From Deltaproteobacteria bacterium PRO3 (GTDB taxonomy: Bacteria > UBA10199 > DSSB01), in contig SZOV01000001.1 in the NCBI GenBank assembly GCA_030263375.1, forward strand, positions 37,601 to 101,600: a DNA stretch of 64,000 nt, in the 5' to 3' direction. Shown one piece after another: positions 25,951 through 34,567 of this stretch. Both the position numbers and the translations under genes were made by a program. The notes below the pieces were generated by a model. The model searched no databases. It was not told where the DNA came from and saw only the letters and a list, made by a program, of their open reading frames with translations. The stretch's first letter is position 1; each line of letters begins with the position of its first letter.

Positions 25951-27906
25951 TTAATTAGGCAAAGCCCCTTCCGGGGCGGGTGAAGGTACCGGCGGGGGCG
26001 AAACGGCCCGACCGGGTTGCGGACCTCCAGGGAGAGGCGCATTGCTCCCCTGGGGAAGTCCGCTGACTGCTTGACCAAGAATCCCGGACGGTCCCTGGGC
26101 GCCTGAATTGGGCGCGGCGCCGACCATCGAGGACTTTTGGATGAAACTTTCGAGAAGCTTGTGCGCCATGAGGTGCGCGAGGAAGGCCGGAGTGTTGTTG
26201 TTCTCCAGCTGGTGCGCGGCGATATGCGAGGCGTGGTCCTCGCCAAGCATCGGCATGACGGGGATCCCGCGCTTAAGGAGCGCGTTCTCCTGCTCGGGGC
26301 TCTTTGGGTCGATGATGATCCGCTTGTTGTCCAAGTGGAGGAGCTTGGCGAACTCCTTGAGGGCCTCTTTGGGGTCGAGGGCTGCGGCAATGGTCTGGTT
26401 TTTCCCGGCGGCCTCGAAGAGCTGAAGCATCTCCTCCTTGCGCTGGCCCTCGTTGACCGGCATCGCCGAGCCGGCCTTGATCCGGACCTTCATCTGTCCG
26501 ACAAGATCCGTCCCGACGAAGGAAAGGAACGGCTTGGCCGCGGTGCCCATGACCGAAGAGTTTTCCAGGCCCTTCACCTTGTCCTTGAAGCCCAGGAACT
26601 CCGCCTCTTCCATGCCGGTCATGGCGATGACGCGGGTCGCGTCGTAGAAGTGCTGGATGAGCCAGATGCACTTCTGCAAAATCCTTCCGATGAAATCCTC
26701 GACGATCCCCGCGCGGTAGGACACCACGTCCTGGGCCTCTTGGTAGATCGCCATCGCCTCGCGGGCCGTCTTCTGGGCTTGGGGGAGGCCCTGCTTCTGC
26801 TCGTTTAAGCCGCTGATGACCGCCTGGTCTTGGCGGGTCGACTGCTCGCTCGCGTAGACCTCCTGACCAAGCTGGGCGTGCTGGAAGGGGGTGACGGTCG
26901 TCCCGGGCTGCAACTCGACAACGATCCCGTCCTTGTAGGACGTGAGGTCGTTCTTCTGCTTCTCGGTGAGCTTCTTGCCCTGCGAGATGTACTTCGAGTT
27001 CAGCTTTCGGCGGTGGTTGGCCTGCTGGGTCTTAATCTCGGCCAACTCGAGGAGCTGCTTGCGCCAGAAGTGCACGTCCGGCTTGGTGTCGAGCTTGCCG
27101 GGGATGTCGTTCCACTCAAGCTCCTCGTACATGGAGTGGAAGCCGTAGCGCATCTCGTAGGGCTTCACAGCGAAGCGGTCCACGCCCTCGATGATCACCA
27201 TGAGCTTGTGGTTTAGGCGGTCCTCGATCTCGTGATAGGTCCCGTACTGGAAGTCCTCCTTCTCTTCTTCCTCGAGGTTCTCTGGCTGGCAGGTGTCCTC
27301 GATGACCGTGGGCTTGTCGTCTTCCCGGAGGTTGAACTTCTCGCGGATCTCGGCGATGGGCGCCGTGACCATGTGCGAGACCCACCGCGCGGCGCGGAAG
27401 CTCCTGGCGTTGGGCTCCACGATCAGGTGCTCGCGGTCCACGAAGTCGATTGAGATCTCGTTGGTGGGCCGCTCCCCGACGTACTGCCGGGCGATCTTGT
27501 CCTTGTCGAAGACGAAGGAGATCTTTGCGTAGGATCGGCCTTTGAGCTTGGTGCCCTTCACGCAGGCGCAGGCCGTGGACTCCAGGTTCCAGGGGCCGTT
27601 GATCTGGGTGTTGACGACGCGCTCGAGGACTTCGGCTTTCAGGTCGGCTTCTGGGGTCTCTGGGTCGATGAAGGCGTAGGGGTTTTGGGAGTAGAGCTTG
27701 GGGACGGAGGAGCGGACATCAACGTACTGGAGATTGACGCTGACGAGTTGTTCCGAGAAGTCCGACTTTTTGGGGTTTAGGATCTTTCCTTCGTAGAAGT
27801 CCTCGCTCTCCTTCCAGTCCAGAGCCTGATCTTGGAGGCGCTTCTTGCCGGCCAAGACTCGGTTTTTCCACAGGCGGTATTGGTCCTGAAGGGATTGCTT
27901 GGGCAC
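25951..27906 (-). CDS. Portal protein
   Basis: 651 residues. The N-terminal part (EDFYEGKILNPKK...VNLQYVDVRSSVPKLYSQNPYAFIDPETPEAD) and the long central helix region (ASEQSTRQDQAVISGLNEQKQGLPQAQKTAREAMAIYQ) match portal proteins of podoviruses. The C-terminal 130 residues form a Pro/Gly-rich tail. The portal forms the twelve-subunit ring through which DNA enters and leaves the capsid. It lies between terminase and scaffold genes. Confidence 0.8.
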   Translation of the reverse strand: MPKQSLQDQYRLWKNRVLAGKKRLQDQALDWKESEDFYEGKILNPKKSDFSEQLVSVNLQYVDVRSSVPKLYSQNPYAFIDPETPEADLKAEVLERVVNTQINGPWNLESTACACVKGTKLKGRSYAKISFVFDKDKIARQYVGERPTNEISIDFVDREHLIVEPNARSFRAARWVSHMVTAPIAEIREKFNLREDDKPTVIEDTCQPENLEEEEKEDFQYGTYHEIEDRLNHKLMVIIEGVDRFAVKPYEMRYGFHSMYEELEWNDIPGKLDTKPDVHFWRKQLLELAEIKTQQANHRRKLNSKYISQGKKLTEKQKNDLTSYKDGIVVELQPGTTVTPFQHAQLGQEVYASEQSTRQDQAVISGLNEQKQGLPQAQKTAREAMAIYQEAQDVVSYRAGIVEDFIGRILQKCIWLIQHFYDATRVIAMTGMEEAEFLGFKDKVKGLENSSVMGTAAKPFLSFVGTDLVGQMKVRIKAGSAMPVNEGQRKEEMLQLFEAAGKNQTIAAALDPKEALKEFAKLLHLDNKRIIIDPKSPEQENALLKRGIPVMPMLGEDHASHIAAHQLENNNTPAFLAHLMAHKLLESFIQKSSMVGAAPNSGAQGPSGILGQAVSGLPQGSNAPLPGGPQPGRAVSPPPVPSPAPEGALPN

Positions 27907-27956
27907 CCCGCGAGTTTACGAGGGCCTCGAATTTTTCAGCAGACGGCGTTATAGGT

Positions 27957-28154
27957 TCATCTCGGGTCAACCAAGATTTCCCCGAGCCATTGGTAGAAGG
28001 CCATGCGCGGGATGACGACCTTCCCCTGTTTCTTCTCCGTGGTCTTCTGGAATGGGATCCGCTTTCGCTTTCGGTGGTACCGCTTCAGAGTCGAAACGCT
28101 CAACCCGGACTCCAGGGACAGCATGTCCCAACCGATCAACAAAATTCTCACCAT
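27957..28154 (-). CDS. Small helix-turn-helix protein between terminase and portal
   Basis: 65 residues from the ATG at 28152-28154, which overlaps the terminase stop by 7 bases. LSLESGLSVSTLKRYHRKRKRIPFQK followed by KVVIPRMAFYQWL looks like an excisionase/AlpA-type winged helix that reads DNA. Its role among packaging genes is unknown. A longer frame to 28448 is inside the terminase gene and was rejected. Confidence 0.55.
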   Translation of the reverse strand: MVRILLIGWDMLSLESGLSVSTLKRYHRKRKRIPFQKTTEKKQGKVVIPRMAFYQWLGEILVDPR

Positions 28155-29563
28155 AAATCTACACCCTCCCCGGCCTCGCGCTCTGCTTGCGCCTCGGCGG
28201 CTTCGTAGTTGTCCCGATACTTCGGGGTTGTCGTCGTGAAAATCGGCGCCCTGGACTGCAGGCCGAGCCGCAGCGCGTCGGCCGGGTGGTCCTCGGCCCC
28301 GTCGGCCACGTCCTCCACCTTGATGTCGTCGTGGACCAGGGCCGGAAGCGTGCGGATCAAATTCTTGCAGTCCCGGGAAATGTGGAGCATCGCGCTTTGG
28401 GCGCCGCGGTATTCGATGGGCCGGAGGTACTCCCGGACTTGTCCCCATCCCGGCACGCGCTTATTGTCGCCTTTAATGATCGTGAATCCCTGGGGCCCTT
28501 CGGCATAGATCTCCCAGCGCTCAGCGAAGGGGCGCGAAGAGAAGCCCTGGAGGCTGTCGGCTGGGATGCGGTTCCAGAAGCTGATCGGGTCTCCAACGGT
28601 GTACTCGATCTCCTCCTGGGTCCCGTCTGGGTAGACGGAGAGGCTCGCCACTTGGTCCCGGTACTCGGTGTCGGTGAGCCGGTTGCGGTAGAACTCGCGG
28701 TACACCCAGACATGGTTATCGGGCCCCACCGCGAACCACAGGCAGCAAAAGTGATCCGAGTATCCCCAGTCGATGGCCCGGAAGCGGCGCCACTCCCGGG
28801 GAATGGGAAAGGGCTCGTAGACATGGATCGCCTCGTTCCAGGCGTCGAAGAACTGCCCCTCGAAAACATCCCAGTTGCCTTCGAGCCAGGCGGCGCGGAG
28901 CTTGGGCGGCAAGCCACGCAGCCAATTAACATAGGTCGGATCGCGCTGCATCAGGGTCGGATTATCGTCGACCCGGGCCGGGATGTAGACCCGCCACCGG
29001 CCCGTGGTCGGGTCCCGATAGGGTTTCATGGCGCCATGCTTCACGAAGCGATTTTTGACCCAGATATGGCCGGCGTTGCCCGGGTTGGTGGTGGCGAAGA
29101 CCTGCGGGGTAAGGCCAGGGACGGTGCTGCGACAGCTCGATACCAGCTTTTCGTAGGACTCCTCGGATGGGATGAGGGTCATTTCCTCGATCAAGATTTT
29201 TTGGTACTCGTGGCCGATGTACTGCTCGAAGGCGTTCTTATCCTTGAGGTTGCCGGTGCGGCCCACGGCTCCCGACGGAAATCGGATCTCGCGGCCGATG
29301 ACCTCCGCCTTGAGCGGCGAATACATCCAGCGGGCCCGGTCCAGCCAATCGTCGAGGTCTTTGGCGTTCTTCCGGACGACCAAAAAACGATAGCGCGGGT
29401 TGAAGACGTACTTCGGCTCGATCATCACGACCAGGCCGCACTCGGTCTTCCCGCCCCCGCGGGCCCCGCCGTAGAGGATCTCGAACTCACTCCGCCGGAG
29501 GGCTTCCGTCTGCGGTCCCGGGTGGGCTTGCCAGAAGATCTTCTGCGCTGCTGCTGTTTGCAA
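28148..29563 (-). CDS. Terminase large subunit
   Basis: 471 residues. ATPase domain: Walker A GGARGGGKT at 32-40 and Walker B ILIEEM at 123-128, followed by a coupling motif, FATTNPGNAG. Nuclease domain: first acidic residue in FRAIDWG (263-267) and C-terminal HDDIKVEDVADGAEDHPADALRLG. This motor packages DNA into the prohead through the portal and cuts it. The small subunit is upstream and the portal downstream. Confidence 0.9.
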   Translation of the reverse strand: MQTAAAQKIFWQAHPGPQTEALRRSEFEILYGGARGGGKTECGLVVMIEPKYVFNPRYRFLVVRKNAKDLDDWLDRARWMYSPLKAEVIGREIRFPSGAVGRTGNLKDKNAFEQYIGHEYQKILIEEMTLIPSEESYEKLVSSCRSTVPGLTPQVFATTNPGNAGHIWVKNRFVKHGAMKPYRDPTTGRWRVYIPARVDDNPTLMQRDPTYVNWLRGLPPKLRAAWLEGNWDVFEGQFFDAWNEAIHVYEPFPIPREWRRFRAIDWGYSDHFCCLWFAVGPDNHVWVYREFYRNRLTDTEYRDQVASLSVYPDGTQEEIEYTVGDPISFWNRIPADSLQGFSSRPFAERWEIYAEGPQGFTIIKGDNKRVPGWGQVREYLRPIEYRGAQSAMLHISRDCKNLIRTLPALVHDDIKVEDVADGAEDHPADALRLGLQSRAPIFTTTTPKYRDNYEAAEAQAEREAGEGVDLW

Positions 29564-29792
29564 TGGGTATCTGCTCCAGGTGTTTTCTCAGGTCCTCGAT
29601 TTTTTTAGCGATGATGTCCGTCGAATAAAACCAGCCGTCGGCGGGGCTGATAATCTTTTGAATGCCGAACTCGGTGCGGTTCCTCGACCCTACCTCCCTA
29701 GCGATGCGTTCAGCGACCTGAAGCGCTTGGATGGCCGCCGTTTTCATATCCTCAGAAATGAATTGCACGTTTAAACCTTCTATTACGTTCAC
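29487..29792 (-). CDS. Small protein of the packaging operon
   Basis: 101 residues, helical, with no signal or membrane segment (GLNVQFISEDMKTAAIQALQVAERIAREVG...). The start overlaps the small terminase stop by 4 bases and the last 77 bases lie inside the large terminase gene in another frame, so it is probably translated by coupling. I do not recognise the family. Confidence 0.6.
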   Translation of the reverse strand: MNVIEGLNVQFISEDMKTAAIQALQVAERIAREVGSRNRTEFGIQKIISPADGWFYSTDIIAKKIEDLRKHLEQIPIANSSSAEDLLASPPGTADGSPPAE

Positions 29793-30247
29793 GCCTCACC
29801 TTCCTTTTTCTTTTCTGGGTACATGATTACGCCAGGGAATGGGTTGTCCGGGTCATTCCCGAGCTTTAGGCTTTCGCCGTACTTCTTCGGCTTGAGTTTT
29901 CCAGCGATCCACTTCCTGGTGTCGACACGGAGCCGGGAGCGGGCGATGTGCTCGTGGTCGACCTTATGCTCCCCATCGTCGTCTTCGTAACAGTCTCGGG
30001 TCGAGTCGTCGGCGATTTCCAGGATCTCTTCGGCCAGGTAGTCGGCCTGTTCCTCCTTTGCCTTCGCGTACTTCTGCCGAAACTCTTCGTTTTTTCGAAG
30101 CGCTGCCATGACGTTGGTATAGGTTGGGTACCTGCTGGGGTTGCGCTTCAATATGCCTACCAAAGACTTGCCCTGGGCAATCTGCGCGCAGATCTCGTCC
30201 ATTTTTTGAGAGTTTAATTTTGATGGTCTTCCGATCTTCTTTACCAT
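29789..30247 (-). CDS. Terminase small subunit
   Basis: 152 residues from the ATG at 30245-30247. The N-terminal phrase GRPSKLNSQKMDEICAQIAQGKSLVGILKRNPSRYPTYTNVMAALRKNEEFRQKYAKAKEEQADYLAEEILEIADD, here cited in parts, is that of the homeodomain-like small terminases (GRPSK start, ICAQIAQGKSL recognition region, YAKAKEEQADYL helix). It binds the packaging site and regulates the large subunit, whose gene follows. Confidence 0.8.
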   Translation of the reverse strand: MVKKIGRPSKLNSQKMDEICAQIAQGKSLVGILKRNPSRYPTYTNVMAALRKNEEFRQKYAKAKEEQADYLAEEILEIADDSTRDCYEDDDGEHKVDHEHIARSRLRVDTRKWIAGKLKPKKYGESLKLGNDPDNPFPGVIMYPEKKKEGEA

Positions 30248-30261
30248 AATCAACTCTAAGA

Positions 30262-30570
30262 TTAATGAACCTCTTGACTCTCCTCAAGGCTCTCCGCGTC
30301 AAGAAAGCTCTTGATGATCCTCCCGGCGATCATGCCCGAGTAGTTGGCGGTCTTGAGCTTGGAGACGATCCAAGAGTAGATGTCGTCCCGGAGCTCGAGC
30401 CGCTCAGCCTCTTTCTGCGCGTCGAGGACTTGCCGGATCTCCTCGGCCTTGAGCTGAAAGTCGAAGCTGCTGCTCTCTGGGTGCTGGGCCAAGATGGCCT
30501 TGAGAATGACGAGGGTCCCCGAGCGACCTTCAAGGCCCTCGGAGGCGGGTACGATGTTGACGATCTTCAT
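30262..30570 (-). CDS. Unknown phage protein
   Basis: 102 residues, mainly alpha-helical and acidic, cytoplasmic. ATG at 30568-30570 overlaps the stop of the GroES-like gene by 4 bases, so the two are probably coupled. No family recognised. It lies between the co-chaperonin and small terminase genes. Confidence 0.6.
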   Translation of the reverse strand: MKIVNIVPASEGLEGRSGTLVILKAILAQHPESSSFDFQLKAEEIRQVLDAQKEAERLELRDDIYSWIVSKLKTANYSGMIAGRIIKSFLDAESLEESQEVH

Positions 30571-30875
30571 TGTTCCTCCCGGTAGGCCAAGACGTGCTCG
30601 GCCTTAAGAATTAGGTAGTAGTTTCCGGCCATCTTGACCGAGTGGCCGCTGAATTTGTTATGAAAAACCTTGGCGCCGACACCGAATGGCCAGGGCTGCT
30701 CCCGATCTCGCTCAATGGGCGGATCTCCCAGGGCCATTACCTCACTCTCGGTAGGCAGTGGTTTGGAGCGGTCGAGCAGGACAATCCCGCCCGAAGTCTT
30801 CTCGGGGGCCTCAATGACCTTGACGAAGAGCTGGCCGCGCAGGGGTTTTACTTTTCGGTGTTCGTCGTATTGCAT
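30567..30875 (-). CDS. GroES-like co-chaperonin (Cpn10 family), phage-encoded
   Basis: 102 residues from the ATG at 30873-30875; upstream extensions run through the zinc-ribbon gene. The Cpn10 pattern is clear: VKPLRGQLFVKVIEAPEKTSGGIVLL at the start (family: KPL.DRVlVK..e...kT.GGI.Lp), FGVGAKVFHNKFSGHSVKMAGNYYLILKAEHVLAY at the end (family: vGD.V.f.kf.G.evk.dg..ylil.e.dilA). Residues 18-35 would be the mobile loop that docks on GroEL. T4 gp31 is the known case of a phage GroES substitute needed for capsid folding. The nearby capsid and packaging genes fit that role. No GroEL gene is in the window. Confidence 0.8.
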   Translation of the reverse strand: MQYDEHRKVKPLRGQLFVKVIEAPEKTSGGIVLLDRSKPLPTESEVMALGDPPIERDREQPWPFGVGAKVFHNKFSGHSVKMAGNYYLILKAEHVLAYREEQ

Positions 30876-30882
30876 AGAGTCC

Positions 30883-31065
30883 TTAATGGTAAAGCTGCTC
30901 TTTCCCCATCGTACCGCAATAGCTGCACTTGAAAGTCGCCCTCTCAGGAAGTCTGGTAAAGCCGCCGCATTGTGCGCATTTTCTGTCGACCTCGGGGCCC
31001 AGTGAAGTGCTAGCAAGTGTCACGTATGGTGGCGGAACGAGTCCAAGTATAGGCGGAGCGCACAT
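30883..31065 (-). CDS. Small zinc-ribbon protein
   Basis: 60 residues. CAQCG and CSYCG, 17 residues apart, form a zinc ribbon in the C-terminal half. The ATG at 31063-31065 overlaps the preceding stop by one base and is preceded by GAGGAGGTGGAG. Function unknown; one of several small Cys-pair proteins of this phage. Confidence 0.6.
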   Translation of the reverse strand: MCAPPILGLVPPPYVTLASTSLGPEVDRKCAQCGGFTRLPERATFKCSYCGTMGKEQLYH

Positions 31066-31412
31066 TACTCCACCTCCTCAAGCTCGACTTCCTCGACCAC
31101 CTCCACGTCATCATGTCCAACGTATGGGCTCTCGACCCAGCGATGTAGTTTAAATCTCTTCCTCTTCGACTCCTGCTTAACCTCTCTCGCGGCCCCGCAG
31201 ATCAGGCAGAGCTTGATCTTCCCCATGCCGCCCATTTCGATCTCCTCGAATTCGTGCTCGCCTGGGCATATCGATGGAAATCCTTTCGCAGGTCTAGGCA
31301 TCTCCACCTGCTCCGCCGGGAGTTCGAGGGTTATCTCGTCCCACAGGGGGTGAACACGGTTTAATACCTTCTGAAGCTGCTCCCTCTTCACCGTGACTTT
31401 GACTGTTTTCAT
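31065..31412 (-). CDS. Unknown phage protein with Cys pair and acidic tail
   Basis: 115 residues. A helical, basic N-terminus is followed by CLICG (one clear CxxC) and a very acidic C-terminus (DDVEVVEEVELEEVE). Start and stop overlap both neighbours by 1-4 bases. Not recognised. Confidence 0.6.
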   Translation of the reverse strand: MKTVKVTVKREQLQKVLNRVHPLWDEITLELPAEQVEMPRPAKGFPSICPGEHEFEEIEMGGMGKIKLCLICGAAREVKQESKRKRFKLHRWVESPYVGHDDVEVVEEVELEEVE

Positions 31413-31675
31413 TTCTCTACCCCGTTGAGGATTTTTTCGATTACTCCAAGAATGTGCTCTTTGTTGTGTCCGGTGTAAGATTCCATGATAGCTTTAATTA
31501 TCTCCACCGCCCTCGGGAGTTCGGTGAGGGCCTTAAAACAAAGCCCACGTGTTTGCTCGTCAATCAGCCAACACATAGATATATCGCGTTCGTGGGCCTC
31601 AAACAGGAGACCGTCTTTCGCCTCCTTATCAAGCCGTTCCATTTCGGAGAGCCATTCGTTCAGTGTCTTCGCCAC
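31409..31675 (-). CDS. Unknown phage protein
   Basis: 88 residues, helical and soluble (TLNEWLSEMERLDKEAKDGLLFEAHERDISMCWLID...). It overlaps the next gene by 4 bases and stands 31 bases after the methyltransferase stop. No family recognised. Confidence 0.55.
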   Translation of the reverse strand: MAKTLNEWLSEMERLDKEAKDGLLFEAHERDISMCWLIDEQTRGLCFKALTELPRAVEIIKAIMESYTGHNKEHILGVIEKILNGVEK

Positions 31676-31706
31676 AATTCACCCCATCAAAGTTGAAATT
31701 CTAAGA

Positions 31707-32681
31707 TCACCCCACCGCCGAGAAGAGGTTGTTCTGGGTTTTTTCGGCGGACTCGATTGACTCGGCCATACTCAGGTTTTTTATCGCCTGTCGGAAATAA
31801 CTGGTTTTCAATTCCACCCCGATCCCCTTTCGACCCGCCATAACCGCTGCGTAAACCTCTGACCCAACCCCCATGAATGGGGTCAAAATCGTCTCACCGG
31901 GATTGGATCGGAGCGCTATAACCCTGTCGATTACGTCCAGCTGTAGGGGGTGCACATGTTTCTCGTCGTCTGGGTCTTTACAGTCCTGGAACGGAAGCAC
32001 GCGATCCATCCGAACATCATCCCAAATACAAGATGCATACCGCCGCCAAATCCAATGAGAAAAGCGGTTCTCAATCTGCTTCCCCTTCCAGGCTTTATAC
32101 TTTTCCAGGTCCTCTGGGATGGGGCTTTCTCCGGCGTAGGAATGAAGTCCGGTAGGGTGAGAAATCGGCACCTTGTTTCCTCCGCGCTTCCGAAACACTA
32201 GGAGATAATCCCCCGAGGCGACGCCGGCGAAGGCCGAATCGTCCACGATGGTCTTGTGGGCAAGGTTTTTCGCAAGGGTCCTATTGCGCACCCAAAGCGG
32301 CTCTTTCCATATCGTATGCCGGGCGATGAATTTAAAACCTTCCCGCTCATGAAGGCGGATGATGTCTCCGGGGAAGTCGGTCAGGTGGTCGGATCCGCTG
32401 TTGCCGGATGGGATGTCGGTACAATGGACCGCCGTAATCCGCCCCGAGAGTGTTAGCCGATATAGCTCCCGAACCACGAAAGCATAGTGCTCGAAGAATT
32501 CCTCGTAACCTGAGCAATTTGAAAGGTCCCGCTCACTCGACGAGTAATGATACAGTCCGCCGAATGGTGGGGAGTAAATCGAAAGGTGGACCTTATCCGC
32601 TGGGAGGCTTTGCATTACCTCTACGCAATCTCCGTTATAAATTGCATATTTTTCGGTGATGATCTGATCTTTCACAGCCAC
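31707..32681 (-). CDS. DNA methyltransferase (N4-cytosine or N6-adenine)
   Basis: 324 residues. Catalytic motif IV reads SPPF (37-40) and precedes the AdoMet-binding motif I FMGVGS (269-274), followed by GIGVELKTSYF. This order is the beta class. SPPF/SPPY is commonest in N4-cytosine enzymes, so that base is slightly favoured. The middle, about 150 residues, would read the target. It overlaps the SNF2-like helicase gene by 10 bases. It may protect phage DNA from restriction; no cognate nuclease of a classical restriction system is adjacent. Confidence 0.85.
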   Translation of the reverse strand: MAVKDQIITEKYAIYNGDCVEVMQSLPADKVHLSIYSPPFGGLYHYSSSERDLSNCSGYEEFFEHYAFVVRELYRLTLSGRITAVHCTDIPSGNSGSDHLTDFPGDIIRLHEREGFKFIARHTIWKEPLWVRNRTLAKNLAHKTIVDDSAFAGVASGDYLLVFRKRGGNKVPISHPTGLHSYAGESPIPEDLEKYKAWKGKQIENRFSHWIWRRYASCIWDDVRMDRVLPFQDCKDPDDEKHVHPLQLDVIDRVIALRSNPGETILTPFMGVGSEVYAAVMAGRKGIGVELKTSYFRQAIKNLSMAESIESAEKTQNNLFSAVG

Positions 32682-34033
32682 GACGGAACCTCCTCGGTCT
32701 TGGGAAAACGCTCCTTAATTTTAATAGCCAGCGATTCGTTCATTTCCTGAACTAAATTTGAAAACATCTTGTCGGCCGCCATGGCCTTTCGCCGCAGATT
32801 TTGCATGACTCTTTTCTCTCCTTCAGTGAGGACGAGATCGACCACCACCGGGCGCTCTTGGCCGAATCTCCAACATCGCCTTATTCCTTGGTAGTATTGC
32901 TCATAAGAATGACTTGGGAATGAGACAACATGGGCGCAGCGTTGGAAGTTTAGACCCCAAGCACCGATTTTCGGTTTTGTGACGAGCACCCGGATTTTCC
33001 CATCTGCGAAACCCAGGAAGCGCTCTTCCTTCGCCTCATCGCTATCGGACCCGCTCACCTGGACTGCGCCGGGGATGATCTCCTCTAGGAGGTCCCCCTC
33101 CTCGTTGAGCTGGCACCATACGAGAACTTGATCTTTTCCGCTCGCCAACGCCGCTGCCTTTTCGCATCGCTCCCGGATGGTCCGCTTTTTCTCCTCGCGC
33201 TGCTCCCGGAGCGTGACGGCAGGCATGTTGAAAAGCATCCCCTCGGGTGGCCTGGTCGCTCCGACAATGTGCTCCCTTTCGATGAGCTCCGGGAGTTTAA
33301 ATCGCCCATCATCGAATCCAAGATCGCTCGGCTTCCTACATGCCCGCGCCCAGGAAACCACCCAGCGCCAAAATGGGGTTTCGGCATGACCTTTAAATCT
33401 CCACTTCGGGGCCTCGCCAAAATGCCGCTTAAGCGAGGTATTGTTATTGTCGTTCTTGAAAAACCTGTTGAGCATGTCGATATGCCCGAGATACCCAAGG
33501 GCCTCACTTGAGGTGCCAAGCTCGATATAGTCATTCGGCGCGGCTGTCGCCGTGGCTAACAGGCGATAAGGCACCTTGCGCATAAAGTCGGTGATTTCCT
33601 GGCGCCGCGCTCCATCGAAGCTCTTAAGTATCGAAGACTCGTCACAGATCACCCCGGAAAATTCCGAGGGCGAGAATTTCTCAAGCCGCTCGTAATTGGT
33701 CACAACGATCCGGCCCTTAACCGATCCGTCCTGGGACCTAACGGCCTCAATCCCAAATTTCTCCCCCTCTCGGATGGTCTGGGAAGAGACGGCCAAAGGG
33801 GTGAGGAGTAGCACCGGCCTCCCTGTGGTACGGGCGATATTGTCGCCCCATGCGAGTTGAATCAGCGATTTTCCAAGCCCACAATCGGCGAAAATGGCAG
33901 CTCGCCCCTTTTTGACTGCCCATTCGGTCAAGGCCTTCTGGAAGTCGAACATCTGCGAGGGTAAATCGGCATCGGTGAAACCGAATCCAGCACCCTTATG
34001 GGTTTTTGATTCTAAAAATTCCTGGTATTCCAT
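32672..34033 (-). CDS. SNF2-type helicase/translocase
   Basis: 453 residues from the ATG at 34031-34033 (an upstream extension overlaps a membrane-protein gene). Superfamily 2 motifs are all present: I GLGKS (52-56), Ia LLLTPLAV, II VICDESSILKS, III LATATAAPND, V VTKPKIGAWGLNFQ, VI QYYQGIRRCWRFGQ. Such proteins move on double-stranded DNA. Coupling with the methyltransferase (10-base overlap) suggests joint action in phage DNA modification or replication, a pairing found in other temperate phages. Confidence 0.85.
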   Translation of the reverse strand: MEYQEFLESKTHKGAGFGFTDADLPSQMFDFQKALTEWAVKKGRAAIFADCGLGKSLIQLAWGDNIARTTGRPVLLLTPLAVSSQTIREGEKFGIEAVRSQDGSVKGRIVVTNYERLEKFSPSEFSGVICDESSILKSFDGARRQEITDFMRKVPYRLLATATAAPNDYIELGTSSEALGYLGHIDMLNRFFKNDNNNTSLKRHFGEAPKWRFKGHAETPFWRWVVSWARACRKPSDLGFDDGRFKLPELIEREHIVGATRPPEGMLFNMPAVTLREQREEKKRTIRERCEKAAALASGKDQVLVWCQLNEEGDLLEEIIPGAVQVSGSDSDEAKEERFLGFADGKIRVLVTKPKIGAWGLNFQRCAHVVSFPSHSYEQYYQGIRRCWRFGQERPVVVDLVLTEGEKRVMQNLRRKAMAADKMFSNLVQEMNESLAIKIKERFPKTEEVPSWL

Positions 34034-34197
34034 TCTTCCCAAACCTTCTCGAAAAGATAGTAAACAGCAGAGCAATACGGGATCAGAAACAAGGCAAAAG
34101 GGGTAACGTGCCAATCACCAAACCAGACCCGAGCCGCGAAAAGGGTTGAGGCGAAGCTGACGCAACGGAAGATAACCGTTTTCCGAACCACCCTCAC
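34012..34197 (-). CDS. Small membrane protein
   Basis: 61 residues with a GTG start at 34195-34197 that overlaps the previous stop (GTGA). Two hydrophobic segments (about residues 8-24 and 31-48) flank a short loop. The 3' end overlaps the helicase gene by 22 bases. Unknown role. Confidence 0.5.
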   Translation of the reverse strand: MRVVRKTVIFRCVSFASTLFAARVWFGDWHVTPFALFLIPYCSAVYYLFEKVWEEWNTRNF

Positions 34198-34373
34198 GCC
34201 GCCCCCTTGAGCCCGTTGGAGAACAGGAGGGTCTCTTTCCGCTTCTCCGGCCTCTTCTGTTGCATCGCCTTAAGTCTGTTAATCTCCGCAATCAGCTTCC
34301 GAATGCACCGCGCCCGGAAGCTGATGCCTTGGCCTAAAGTCTTTTCGATGTGCTTTAAATCTTCTTCGCTCAA
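34194..34373 (-). CDS. Small helical phage protein with TTG start
   Basis: 59 residues starting SEEDLKHIEKTLGQGISFRARCIRKLIAEINRLKAMQQ. The start is TTG at 34371-34373, overlapping the previous stop (TTGA), with AAGAGGG upstream; the stop overlaps the next GTG start. The unbroken chain of overlaps argues it is real despite its size. A basic amphipathic helix could bind nucleic acid. Confidence 0.5.
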   Translation of the reverse strand: MSEEDLKHIEKTLGQGISFRARCIRKLIAEINRLKAMQQKRPEKRKETLLFSNGLKGAA

Positions 34374-34567
34374 ACAAGCGCCCTCTTAACCTGCTTCAGG
34401 ATCCACGCCTTCGAGATGGCGGTGTTATTCTCCACGCACTCGCAGACGACGTTATAAATATCGTGAGCGATGGAGCGATAGATGTCGCGCTCCCTGTTCG
34501 CTCTGTTGCGGTCCTGCTCAAGGTCTTTAATCCTTTGCCGGTAGCGGTACTCGGTTTCTTTTTTCAC
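34370..34567 (-). CDS. Small coiled-coil phage protein
   Basis: 65 residues; a charged coiled coil at the start (YRYRQRIKDLEQDRNRANRERDIYRSIAHD) and a helical end. ATG at 34565-34567 overlaps the previous stop by 4 bases. Not recognised. Confidence 0.5.
   Translation of the reverse strand: MKKETEYRYRQRIKDLEQDRNRANRERDIYRSIAHDIYNVVCECVENNTAISKAWILKQVKRALV

Noticed and set aside
28187..29608. 473-codon plus-strand frame
   Set aside because: Antisense to the terminase large subunit, whose motifs are clear on the other strand.
31707..34033. A DISARM- or restriction-type defence island
   Set aside because: Only the methyltransferase and SNF2-type genes are present, without phospholipase D, DUF1998 or nuclease partners, and they are within the phage early operon.
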